The position numbers and the translations under genes are program-made. From Macrocybe gigantea (lineage: Eukaryota > Basidiomycota > Agaricomycetes > Agaricales > Callistosporiaceae): a stretch of 64,000 nt of DNA. This document shows positions 11,475-22,214 of this stretch, piece by piece (positions within the stretch are counted from its first letter, which is position 1; the number at the start of each line of letters is the position of its first letter). The stretch is from positions 124,001-188,000 of the forward strand of contig SJRY01000246.1 in NCBI GenBank assembly GCA_011319805.1, written 5' to 3'. The notes under the pieces are model-generated. The model worked only from the letters and a program-made list of their open reading frames with translations, did no database searches and was not told where the DNA came from.

Positions 11475-13545
11475 TCAGTGCGCGACCTTTAGACTGATCA
11501 TCCGTGAACGACGCCGGAAGCTGCTATCACGTCGATGGAAGTCGCGGGCATGGTGTCTTCTGCGCTGTTGTTGACCACCATCGTTGGGAGGTTGCGATGT
11601 ATCTGGCGCCTGTGGACACGAACCGCCCGAAGGAGGGGGCGAACCACTAGGAGATCCACCACCTCCATTGCATGCGTTCGCATTATCGTTACTACCATCA
11701 CGTCGATGGACGAAGCGCTTCGATCCTGGAGGCGGAGTCTGCGAAGGGTCGGGAGAAGGCTCCGGACTTCCTGGAGTTGGGCATGTAGTGGGGACGATGG
11801 AGGCGGCTGTTGGTTGTCGGGAGGATTGTTGCCGCCACCGCCACTTCCACCGCATGGATCTCCATTACTGTCCTGACGTCGCGAGAGGCGAGACGTTTCG
11901 ACAGATCGTCGATATTGCCTCTTATTTACTGGTGGGGTTGGACCCGGTTGTGGAGCGTTTGTAGGAGTCCCCGAGCCACCCCCACCGGCATTGCAAGAAT
12001 CGGGACTGTCGTTCCCAGCTTGACGACGTCGGAGCCGTGTAAGGGAACGTCGTGAGGGAGGTGGTGTCTCCGTGGGACTCGGCGTTGGTTGGTCCGTAGT
12101 GCCGGTCGGATTGGACCCGTCCGTGGGTGGAGAGCCAGAGTCAGTTGGCTGGGGTGGCTGAGAAGTTGGCGAACCAGACGGATCTGTGGTACAGGAGCCG
12201 CCAGACCCTCCTGGAGGTGCGCCGGTGGGGGAGGGAGAGGAAGTTGGCGTACAAGAGCTGCCAGATCCATCTGGAAGGGCGCCGGTGGGTGTCGGACCGT
12301 CGGAGTAGCAGTTGGGGTGGGGTCGCCTGAAGGAGGCGCACTTCCACCGGGAGGGCAGGTATTCCCACCGCCAGGGGGATTAGTTCCTCCATTGTCTCCA
12401 GACCCGCCGTTGCCTCCGTTGCCTCCGCTACCTCCATTGTCTCCAGAGCCTCCAGACCCGCCGTTGCCTCCAGAACCTCCACTGTCTCCAGAACCTCCGT
12501 TGCCTCCAGAACCTCCATTGTCTCCAGAGCCACCGTTGCCTCCAGAACCTCCAGAGCCTCCATTGCCTCCAGAACCGCCATTGCCTCCAGAGCCTCCATT
12601 GTCTCCAGAGCCACCGTTGCCTCCAGAACCGCCATTGTCTCCAGAACCACCGTTGCCTCCAGAACCGCCATTGCTCCAGAGCCACCATTGCCTCCAGAAC
12701 CTCCAGAGCCTCCATTGCCTCCAGAACCGCCATTGCCTCCAGAGCCTCCATTGCCTCCAGAACCGCCATTGCCTCCAGAGCCGCCATTGCCTCCAGAACC
12801 GCCATTGCCTCCAGAACCGCCGTTGCCTCCAGAACCTCCATTATTTGGACATGTACCCCCGTTACCATTCCCATCAGAACCTGGGGGAGTCGGTGGTTTG
12901 TTATCTGGTGTTTCGGGAGTGGAGGTCGGGGGATTTGGTGTTTCTGAAGTCGGGGTCGGCGGAGTTGTAGTGTCAGGAGCGGGAGTTTGAGCATTTGGTG
13001 TTTCTGGATTGGGGGTCTGAGTATTTGGTGTTTCCGGACTTGGTGTTGGACTTGGGGTTTCAGGAGGAGGGTCGTCGCGTCGAGCTACCTCGGGAGCGGA
13101 AGCATCGCCTTCCTGGCCACGCTTCTCATAGTATTCATAATAGACGCGGCGAGGATATTTGCGCGTAACCGTATGAGAAGGGCCCTTTCCAGCAGAGGGC
13201 AGGGCGGGCTCTATGGGTTCTGTAGTGTCACGAGCCTCAACGACTCGGCGAGGAGCACCAGGCTCTTCGTCTTTAGCGATGCGGGTCCGACGAACGATGC
13301 GCGACCTTCTTGCGAACGTGCGTTTCGCCGACGTGTCGATTATCCGCGTCTCCAGTTTAACAGCCGGCACAGCCTCTGGTACACTGGTGACAACGGGAAG
13401 GTGAGACCTCTGGGTGAACCTAAGCGAGCTTTCATTGGGACGCTGAACGAGGTCTGAGGTCGAGGTTCGATACTCACCTGATAGGCGCACCGAGGGCACA
13501 AGCGGCGTTCAACAAGAGAACCGCAAGGGCGATAGTCGAGGCGGG
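11475..13545 (-). CDS. Secreted Gly/Ser/Pro-rich repeat protein with many dibasic (kexin-type) sites
   Basis: Starts at about 13545 with a signal peptide ('[20 protein letters not shown]', then GAP). An intron beginning GTGAGT follows directly. The mature part begins with a basic stretch holding repeated KR/RR pairs ('[17 protein letters not shown]', '[15 protein letters not shown]', 'EVARR'), then Pro/Thr repeats of 'PETPNTQT' type, then a long (GGNGGS)n tract encoded by an 18-base minisatellite, then Pro/Ser/Thr linkers with scattered Cys. The C-terminal third has three related blocks, each behind a dibasic site and each with one Cys before a Gly run: '[19 protein letters not shown]', '[17 protein letters not shown]', '[17 protein letters not shown]'. 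The frame slips by one base near 12674, 12296 and 11790; reading continues sensibly each time. Stop at 11475. No known domain. Likely a cell-wall or extracellular protein, or a processed peptide precursor. Confidence 0.7.
12387..12842. repeat. 18-bp minisatellite encoding (Gly-Gly-Asn-Gly-Gly-Ser)n
   Basis: Tandem array of imperfect 18-base units of the type GCCTCCAGAACCGCCATT on the plus strand, read on the minus strand as repeats of GGNGGS. Units differ mainly at third positions (cct/ccg/cca and att/gtt), so the array is old enough to have gathered silent changes while keeping the peptide. One unit near 12674 lacks a base, which shifts the frame of everything downstream. Such arrays are prone to slippage and to assembly collapse, so the true copy number may differ. 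Confidence 0.9.
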
Positions 13546-13559
13546 AATCATCGTAGGAT

Positions 13560-14585
13560 CCGATAGGTGTTTACCAAACAAGGTCGTCTAGAAGAGGAAC
13601 GAAGACGTCGACTTGTGGAAAGACCAACTCTGGGGCAACCTGCGCCGAAGAGTGAGGGGGTGAGCACTGCTAAGGAATCTGGATGTCCGTGGCGGCATTT
13701 TATACAACATTGGGGGGTCGGTTTCCTGGGGAACTGGTGGGTGAAGCACGAACAGGTATTGGTGCATCAGTGATTCGGAGTCGGCCATACGGATGGATGG
13801 TTCTACGAGGTTGAATCCATTGATATTACAATTGATGCGATCTTACTGAATGGAAATACCCCTGGACGAAACAGTTTGAGTTCTGTGAAACGCACTCCGA
13901 TGGAGATTCTCAGTCTGTGGCGGCGCCCTAGGTCGTTATCGGCAACAGCATGAAGAAATTCGTTCTTCCCAGCTTCGCCAGCTTGAACCGGGCGAATGCG
14001 TGTAGAATGTGCCCACTTCATCCTTTGAGATAAGGCACCAAAGACGAAGACATGCGACGGGCCCTCAGTGCAGGCAGAGCGCGGATGGCGTAACAAGTTT
14101 AAAAAAATTACCCGAAGCATCAATGAAACAGATACAATCGAAGCGCAGCTATCATGTCCCAAACCGACCATGTCGTGCAACAACCTGATGCGCATTATCA
14201 ATCATGCTTTTGTACCCTAAACTGTGCTCAGCGACCTCGGCAGGTTCTGAGAGCCGTGGAGGTAGAGATTTATAATTCATATTGGCCAGTCACGACTCGA
14301 GTTCAGCTTGCGGGGCTGGTTCTTCTGCCGCGAGAAAGTGCTCAAAGGTTTTTCTCCCTGTAATTCAGGGCCTACAATACCCTTTCTGGCCGACTACTCC
14401 AGTAGTGCAAGGTTGGGCTCCAGGACGACTCCAACTCCGGTTCCACTAGCGATGCACAGGATTCGGCACACATCGATCAGCCGGTTTCGGATTTACTAGA
14501 GCTTCTTGTCTGCATAGTCACCAGAAAATTATATCATGAAGACACCCAGCTACGTTATGAGTCGCCAAAAGGGTACTGGCAGAAA
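13560..14585. other. Intergenic, no gene seen
   Basis: Promoter of the Gly-rich secreted protein plus the 3' flank of the His-rich gene. A 132-codon minus-strand open frame (13803-14201) has no motif and no splice partners. Confidence 0.4.
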
Positions 14586-15597
14586 TCACTCTGCAAACAT
14601 GTCATTCTCTATGGATTCAGAAACAGGCTTATCGAAGGCCAATACCAAACGAACGACAACTGATTTCCGACAATTAGTAGTATCAACCACGAGCGTTGAA
14701 CGACGGGTGGGTTTCGTGGGGAGGATGTGAAACTGTAGCGTTAAGCGATGCTGGACTACGACTTCCATGGTCTCCCTTTCATTATGTCCCTGAACGCGTT
14801 TGTCTTGGTGGGGTTGGTGGTCCCTCTCGTGCCCTTCCACCTCAGCCGCGTGGTCGGTTTGCGCCGTCTCCCGTAGGTTCTCACGTTCATCTGAATGATG
14901 GTGATGGAGGTGGGAGTTGGGGTGGTTATGTTCATCGGCGCCGTCACGCTGCTCGTCTAGCTCGCGCCAAGATCCATTAGAAGCGGATTCGTCGTGATGA
15001 TGGTGATGATGCTCCCCAGTCGAATCCTGGTCATGGTGGTGCTGGCCGTGACTCTCTAGACGGTGGTGGTGGTGGCCTCCGCATCCACAGTGCTTGTGAT
15101 GGTATCTATGCCTAAATCGGCGGCTACATCTTCCGTGACGGCGACGACGGCACCCTCTGCGATGGCCGTCATCGATGGTGACAGAAGAAAAACGTGTCGT
15201 GTCGCCAGACATAACTTCGCCAGAGACGACAGGAACACCGTTTGGCATGTCCTTCGTGTGGACGTGAAAAAAGGTCCGCCCAGTCGTGCTTAGGACGCCG
15301 AAAGTGTCCGAGTCACGACTGGCCAATTTGGCCGACTTTCCTCGCGTTTCTGCACAGGCATGCCTTGAGCGTCTTCCTTGACTCCACGACGAGGTGGTGC
15401 GCCCATGCCGCCTCTGGTTGCGCAGATCTTAGATGAATGTCTTGTTCGTTGGCCTCCCTAACGAGACCTATCAGCACCGATCCTTTAGTGTTCTGTAACG
15501 TCGATGATACTTACGTGGCCGGTGCTGCGGTGGTGAGTGACGCGGCATTGAAGATCAATGCGGCCAAAAGTAACGCAGATTTCGCAGGTGTCAACAT
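14586..15597 (-). CDS. Secreted histidine-rich protein, putative metal binder
   Basis: ATG at 15597 opens a signal peptide ('MLTPAKSALLLAALIFNAAS', then LTTAAPA) followed at once by an intron with donor GTAAGT, the same layout as the Gly-rich gene next door. Downstream a 246-codon open frame ends at 14586 and contains about 36 His residues: 'HRYHHKHCGCGGHHHHRLE', 'GQHHHDQD', 'GEHHHHHHDES', 'HPNSHLHHHHSDE'. It also has an Arg-rich patch 'RRGCRRRRHGRCSRRFRHR' and several dibasic sites. The join between the signal-peptide exon and the His-rich frame (15326-15436) needs one or two frame changes, so this middle part is uncertain. The last 50 residues may be non-coding read-through. Clusters of His with CxC suggest binding of zinc, copper or nickel outside the cell; this is inferred from composition only. 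Confidence 0.6.
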
Positions 15598-17251
15598 TGC
15601 TTTAGGAGTCTGTATAAGGTTTCTTTTCGCGACGCAAGCTCTTTGGGACGAGGTAGGGATTCTTGGCGACCAGCACCGAAGAAACCAAGGAGCGCAGCTA
15701 CCGATCCTAGAATGACAATGCTTTCATTTTATACTTGAATTCCCCGCTTCACGAATTTAGATCAAAAAGTCGCGCGTATCCAGGAGTTCAGGGAGCTGTG
15801 ATTATTTCAAATAGTGTTTGACGCGGTGATTTCAGCTGAGATGACGCAGTCGGCGTAGTCTGGTAAGAATTGGTCCCTTTTGCGACGACTCGAAGGCGCC
15901 AACATACATCTTCTGTGGAGGGAGGATGAATGCTTCATCGTTTCTCAGCAGCGTAATCATACGCGAGCTTGAGTACGATAGAGAGACCTCTGTAAGTTGG
16001 TCACGGACTTCGCAAGTTGAGACAGTCGCTTGACGCGGCAGGCGGCAGAAAAGGCAATCAGATGCTGATATATTTCCTCGCCAATCTAACACGGCGACAT
16101 CGCTGCCACGCGAAGAAAGTTCGCGGAACCATATTGCCAAGCAGTAGATGGAGGTTACCAGGCATACGTATTACGGTCGACGTAGGCCGTGATGACTTTT
16201 TGCATCCCAGAATATGGAACGTCCGAACGCCGTACGGGTAGCCAGATAGTTTGAGAAATATCACCATCAGCCAATGAACAACGATGATGCGTAGTCCGCC
16301 AATACCAGCATATTTGCAGAGGGTGTTAGCAAGCAAGACCTCACCGTGTTGAAAACCAGACCGACATGTAAACTTCCTTGCATAGCATCGACGCCGTCCG
16401 ACAATTCATCTAGCGGTGTGCGCTTGTGCTTCATTCCGACTCGAATGCAAGAACCCCAAGCTGCAAGAATGGCTCAACAGAACGTTGCTCTGGCACTCAC
16501 GACGAGGGCGATACTCAACGATTAGAATCCGGGCAGCTATCGTTGGTCGACGGCAGCTATCTAAATCGAATGCCAACTGTCAAGGATCTGATACTCTTCT
16601 CTTTCTTACGTTCACTGTCTACGGTATTTTCAAGTGTCGGCACACGGACTCTCGCTCCCCATCTAGTATCAGTAAAGCGACATTGAAGATAAGGTAATTT
16701 ATGACGGACCTACATCGTCCTTGCCACTCATAGTCCCTTTTGCACAACTTCCCTGCCACCATAAGGGTCCGTCGCAGCAAACAGTCCCACTCCTGAAACT
16801 CGTCCTCAACTCGATATGAAGCTCCGGTACTACCACACGGCGCAATAGAAAAGCACATTTGATTGACCAGGAGCTAATTCAGACAATAATCCTCTTCTCG
16901 ATAAGGCTCGTGGGTGCAGGACTGGTGCATCCAGAGCTTTGTCACGGTTGAAAAGAGGGTAGAGTAGAAGGAGCCAAATTCCGGTGTTGGAGTTACTTGT
17001 TATCGACTTATCAAGGTGTGCATGATTTGTGATTTTTTTTTCATTTTGCTCCGTTTTGATGACATTCATGCAGCTGCCTCGGAAATTGTAGCCGATAATA
17101 ATGGATCATTGGATATGGAATCTGCCCTGCCATTCTTCCTGGACTGCCGCCTTGGAACTATCTATTGCCTATCGCATCTTACTTAATGCTGAAGCAGATC
17201 GCTTATCGTCGTCCGCAATTTGACAGCTGATCAGACTGCTCGAACCTTGGC
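15598..17251. other. 1.65 kb without a recognisable gene
   Basis: Only short open frames without motif on either strand. It contains the promoter of the His-rich gene on one side and of MFS transporter 2 on the other. No terminal repeats or transposase fragments seen. Confidence 0.4.
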
Positions 17252-19181
17252 ATGGCTAGTAGGACTGCACTCCATGAGAGCGACCGTTATGACACGGACC
17301 CATCGTCGATGCAAGGCAATGCGATGAACGAGGAATGGCTTGACCGTGACGTTCCCGCGAACTCGGAAAGCATGGCTCGTGCAAAACGTTCTCCGCTTCC
17401 AAAATTTCAGCTGTTCATCACCCTCTTGATCCAAGTCGTGGAGCCTGTTGCCGGGACTGTGATATACCCCTTTGTCAACCAAATGGTTCGAGAAACTGGC
17501 ATAACCGATGGCGATGACCGAAAGACAGGTTACTTTGCTGGCATCATCGTAGGTTTTGTCGTCCATAGTCATCTTGCTGCTCGAAATTTTCGTCATTTTT
17601 ACTAGCAATCAGCGTTCTTTCTCGGAGAATCTCTGAGTGTCGTCTACTGGGGATTTGCATCTGACAGGATTGGAAGGCGACCGATCCTTCTGCTTGGCCC
17701 GTTTGGCGTAGCGTTGATGGTGTTGGGTTTTGGATTAACGCACAATTATTGGCCTTTGGTTGTTTCCCGGGCTGTTCAGGGTGTCTTCAACGGCAACATT
17801 GGTGCGCCTCTACGGAATTTCTCTCAACTAATTTCAGAATCTCAGAGTATACTACAGGTGTTACGAAAACAGTCATGGCCGAGGTATGCACACCAATTGT
17901 GCACGTCTCGCAGAATCAGTCCTGACGGCAGACATGTAGGTAACAGATTCAACGAATCTGGCCGACGCGCTTGCGTTGATTCCGCTCATGTGGAGCTTTG
18001 GGACGACCATTGGGTTCGTAACCGAGATATGAAGCAACACTCTGGTACTGACGTTGTGCACAGTCCAGTCATTGGAGGCACATTCTCGCGTCCAGCTACC
18101 ACATGGCCTGACATTTTTGGAAACGTGTCCTTCTTTGCCGATCATCCGTATTTTCTTCCCTGTGCTTTGACGTCTGTCATCTCTTTACTCGCGGGGCTCA
18201 CCGCTTCTTCGGGCTCAAAGAGGTCTGTAGCAAATTTACCTTGTGCCTGTGTGAGAGTTAATAGGACCTTGCCACGTAGACTCTTCCGGCTGCCATCGAC
18301 CGACAGAATGCCAAGAAAAATAAATTCGCTCTTTCTGGTTCTCACAACGGGGTCGACGCAGAGTCTCGCCTATTGTCCATGGACAGGTCGTGGATTACGG
18401 CTCTGTTCATCAGGAAACTCGTCAAACGAACGGGACATACACATCCGATTCGCGTCCAGCGGAACCAGTCGAGACGGCGCCTCCTTTACGGACACTTCTC
18501 AACTCGAACATGCTCATTGTCGTCACAAATTACATCTTCCTGTCATTTACAGAGATGGCATTCGAGGTCCTGCTGCCGTTGATGTACTCGACTTCCATCT
18601 CGCTGGGAGGACTTGGACTCGAACCTTATGACATCGGCATGATTCTCGGCGCGTGGGGCTTGTTCAATGCGTTCGTGCAAGTGGGTTTGCTCGCCAGGCT
18701 GATCCGGAGATTCGGACCGAAAAGAGTGCACATCGTCTGCTACATCTGCAATCTCTTCGTCATCAGTGCCTTCCCCGTTCTCAGCTTTTTGGCTAAAAGA
18801 ACGCGCAAGGTCGACGGACTGGTGTGGATGCTCATCGCCCTTCAACTCGCTTTCGCTGTGACGAATCTAATGGCTTATGGTACGACTTGCATCCTGTGCT
18901 GAGGACATGGTGGCATTGATCGCTGGGTCGTAGGCTCCATCCATATCATCATCGTTGATATCGCACCGAACAAGTCGTCCCTCGGGGCGATGAACGGTCT
19001 TGCGCAGATGTTAGGTTCCGGGACGAGGGCAATCGCCCCGTCGGTAGCCTCTTCTCTGTTTTCGATATCATTGCAGAAGCGGCTTGCTGGGGGCAACTTG
19101 GTATACATCATTCTCATAACGATTGTTGTTATTGGGATCCGTTTGACTTTCTTACTTCCCGGGAAAGCAACACTACCGTAA
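17252..19181 (+). CDS. MFS transporter 2, DHA1 multidrug-type, two frame breaks
   Basis: Proton-driven exporter of the plasma or vacuolar membrane; substrate unknown. Start at 17252, long hydrophilic N-tail, then 'LLIQVVEPVAGTVIYPFVNQ' (helix 1), 'DDRKTGYFAGII', 'GFASDRIGRRPILLLGP' (motif A), 'RAVQGVFNGNIG', 'ADALALIPLMWSFGTTIG', 'PVIGGTFSRPATTWPD', 'PYFLPCALTSVISLL', a central loop, then 'LNSNMLIVVTNYIF', 'ISLGGLGLEPYDIGMIL', 'RLIRRFGPKRVHI', 'GAMNGLAQMLGSGTRAIAPS', stop at 19181. Exon 1 is 17252-17548 and exon 2 starts at 17606; about eight introns in all. The frame slips by one missing base near 18204 and 18386. It faces carboxylesterase 1 tail-to-tail with 273 bases between stops, the same arrangement as MFS3 and carboxylesterase 2. 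Confidence 0.85.
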
Positions 19182-19454
19182 TGAATTTCGACTTGCGGTT
19201 TGTTCTCCGGTTTAGGGACTGCCCAGTTCATGGCGGAGAGAAGTCAAGTGATTTGAGTGTTAGCATTTCGCTGGCTGTGAAGGTGGACAGTTAAAGAGCC
19301 AGTCCACTCCTTCCTTGCTATCGTCCACCTTTCGGCAAGATGGTGTATGAACTAAAACATCAACCGGTTGTTAGCTAAATATCTGGTCGGTCCCGTCATC
19401 TTCGTTTCAATGCAGCCAACATAGCAATAGGTACTAGCATCATATCTTGGTGGA

Positions 19455-21833
19455 TTACTTCTCAAACTCATCCAGGACCTTGGCCGAGTTGATGAAGCGT
19501 GTCCTCTCCAAGTCCCAGTCTGCACGGGCAATAGTCAGAAATGACACAGAAAGAGGAAGAAGACGGAGATACCATCTGGGATGACTGTGATGTTGTCGCG
19601 AAGTAGCTGCAAGACGCTGCGAGAGTTCAAGGTGTAAGCAGGCCATGCACCTAGAACAACGAATAGTGATGAACGCAATGAATAGTAAGGAGCAGTTTTG
19701 GATGCGTACTGCCAGGATTCAAGCTGTTTACAAAATTGATATAAAAGTCGATGTAAATATTAGCGAACTCAGTTTCCACAGCGGCCACCGCTGGTATTGG
19801 TCCAAACAAAAGTTCGAGCTCGGAGGCATGGGCAACTTGGATAATGATTCAGCAATCCCAACGGAAGACGCGATAGGTCTGGGTCGATTCACCTCCGAGG
19901 GTTGGGTCGTTTCCTGGAATGAATTCTCGGAAGTAGTAGGCGTAAGTCGGCTGAAGAGGGGCAGCATGTTCGAAAAACAGTCTTCGCGGAGACAGGAACA
20001 TCTGATCAGTGTACCAGGCTGAGCCCCTGTCGAAGAGTGAATCTCCAGTGTTAAAAGGAGCACCAAGAGACGGGTCATTTTCGGGGTACAGTCTTTGGAA
20101 CTCATCCAGGACATCGCGCGTAAGTGTACTGTTGTCGATCACTAAATGGCCGATGAAGTTGTCGAATGCAACGTTCTCTTCTTCTGGAGAGAGGCCGAGG
20201 TTGCGCAGGGTAACACTGAAGGTTTTGCCTTCATTGACCTAGACGTTACGGTGCACATCCATGGACCCGAATTCAGCAGGGTATCCCACTTACGTTCGTT
20301 CCAGCGAGGTAGGGAATGTGCAAGAAGTCGCCCCTCGTTATCTTTTCGGACGCCCGGACGGGAATTAGGCTCCCAGCGGGACCGACGGCAGGTTGCCACA
20401 ATTGGTCGTTCAGCGTCGATTGAATCATGTCATTGCTGATAGCTAAAAGTGTCTGATATAATGCAATGTTGATAGGCATTTAGAAACCGGAACTTCACGA
20501 TGACATACCTGAAAAGGGACCCTTTGGAGACAGGTAACAGAGTCTCTGCCGGCGGAACAGCCAGTCGCTTCCAGTAAGCGGGCAAAGGGTTTTCCAGGTT
20601 TGTCGTATGTGCTTGCATCCGGTGAATTTTTACTTTGTAGTTGCACACGCGAACTCATTAGCAGGAGAGGTATCAACGATGCTGACCTACTTACAACGGG
20701 CCCGTGGACGAATCTGCGATCGCAGCACGAAAAAGCCTGTCTTCCGGCGGATAAACTAGCAATGATTCGACGCTACCTGCACCAGCAGACTTTGAAGGAA
20801 TTAGCTGTTGGTATGTACAAACATGAAAGTTCGTTACCTGTCCCCATATCGTGACCTAACCGTAAATGTAAAATCGAGTTTTCGGTCTGTGCGCCGACAA
20901 ATACCCATTCACCTTATTCGGATCACCTCCAAATTCTGCGACGTTGTCTTTCACAAATTTGAGCGCCATCCGCTGGTCCTGAAGCCCAACATTTAAATCC
21001 TGGGGAACAACACTGGAGCTAGCCAACTGCGAGAATATGAGTAAGAACGAGACGTATAATAGAATGCAGGGCACTTACGAAGCCGAAAGTATTGACCCGG
21101 TAATTGCTGAAGGAAGTTTTCAGTATGCCGACAAGTGGGAGTAGAAGATGCGGACGTAGAAACAAAGATTATAGGTTTGCTGATGGCGACGCTTCTCTGC
21201 AAAATTTCTAAAAGGAGCCTCAAGACCTGCCATAATCTAAATACATTGACGCTACTTACGGGTAGGATCATATTGAGGTATGGATGCGGCACTATATTTA
21301 CATCAGACAAGGACATTTCAGCAGATGTGTCAGGAAGCCTGACCCCGAGGTATACGCGCCGCCCTGTAGACAAAAGATAACTTCAGTTTATGATGCAGAA
21401 AATGTAGCTCGGAACCCTACATGTATCCAGAACAAGACGGGAAGTTTTGAGTTCTGTGCGGTGCCTTGAGGTCTCCAAACCTGGGCAGCAACTCAGATGC
21501 GATGCATAGGCGACAGAAAAGGCGTACATTGAGATACAGGCAATCTTCGCCAATCGGTGCGCCGAGGTTTCCGCTTACTTGAGGACAGGCGTTCCCAAAC
21601 TTCGACGCATCACGCACGCCGTCCGCTCCCTGAGTAATCGGTAAAGGAGCCTTGAACCGGAGAGGTCCTATGGGCGGCTGAGCGAAGGGTATACCCAGCC
21701 ATTTCTCTGTCCCGTTGCCAGCAGATACGCCTCGAAATACTCCGGATTTGAGCCGCACATCCAATGGCCCAGAGGCTGCAATTGTCAGGGGAAGGCCGAA
21801 AATCAGAGACAAGAACATTTGAAGTGGAGACAT
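19455..21833 (-). CDS. Secreted type-B carboxylesterase/lipase 1
   Basis: Alpha/beta-hydrolase that cleaves carboxylic esters outside the cell (COesterase family). ATG at 21833 gives a signal peptide ('[20 protein letters not shown]'). Then '[15 protein letters not shown]' and 'CPQVSG...GEDCLYLNV', the family disulphide and signature; '[15 protein letters not shown]' (oxyanion hole); '[16 protein letters not shown]'; '[20 protein letters not shown]'; nucleophile elbow 'GQSAGAG' (Ser codon about 20787-20789); '[11 protein letters not shown]'; and catalytic His in '[13 protein letters not shown]'. The C-terminus is '[20 protein letters not shown]', stop at 19455. About ten introns; every join I tested kept the frame, so the gene appears intact, unlike its MFS neighbour. 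Probably substrate-flexible; it may hydrolyse plant or microbial esters. Confidence 0.92.
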
Positions 21834-22214
21834 CCTCGTCAGTTTTTCAAAACGACAGGACTACAGCGGTGTTGTACCCGTCTTATATACGACGCCGAAG
21901 CAATAAATAACATTGAATCTTCCCGAATCTGCTTGCCGAGGTGCAGCGCGCGCCGATGCGCTGACTTACAGAGTTCCACATCGAAATTGCCTCCGTGTAT
22001 AGGGAGCGCAAATGGAGATTATCCTAGTGGCCTGTTGGGTGCGAATGCGCGTGCCAGGACGTGGGAGAACGAGGACAAGCCGGGCAGGCACGCGTCGCGT
22101 GACACTCCAAGCTAGTCACGCGATTTGCTTCGAGAACGTCGGCAGAGCTGCTTGAAGGCCATTCGACGCGTCTTTTACGCCATATATGCGCGTCGAAGTG
22201 CAAGAATAGCAGAC
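21834..22214. promoter_or_regulatory. Divergent promoter region between carboxylesterase 1 and the next plus-strand gene
   Basis: 381 bases between the ATG of carboxylesterase 1 (-) and the ATG of the unknown gene at 22215 (+). Possible TATA-like 'TATATACG' near 21882 on the esterase side. Otherwise no motif that I can name. Confidence 0.35.

Noticed and set aside
12387..12842. Regular repeats considered as a CRISPR array
   Set aside because: Units are directly adjacent, without unique spacers, and encode GGNGGS in a eukaryotic gene.
12089..12990. Long Pro-rich open frame on the plus strand opposite the Gly-rich gene
   Set aside because: It is the complement of the GGNGGS minisatellite (PPEPPL repeats); the minus strand has a signal peptide, introns and flanking coding sequence.
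13803..14201. 132-codon minus-strand open frame between the two secreted-protein genes
   Set aside because: Composition does not resemble the neighbours; no motif and no supporting splice sites.
19821..21380. Apparent stop codons and frame changes inside carboxylesterase 1, first read as a pseudogene
   Set aside because: All are explained by short GT-AG introns, for example the 52-base intron after 'GGAYTS'; the spliced frame is continuous.
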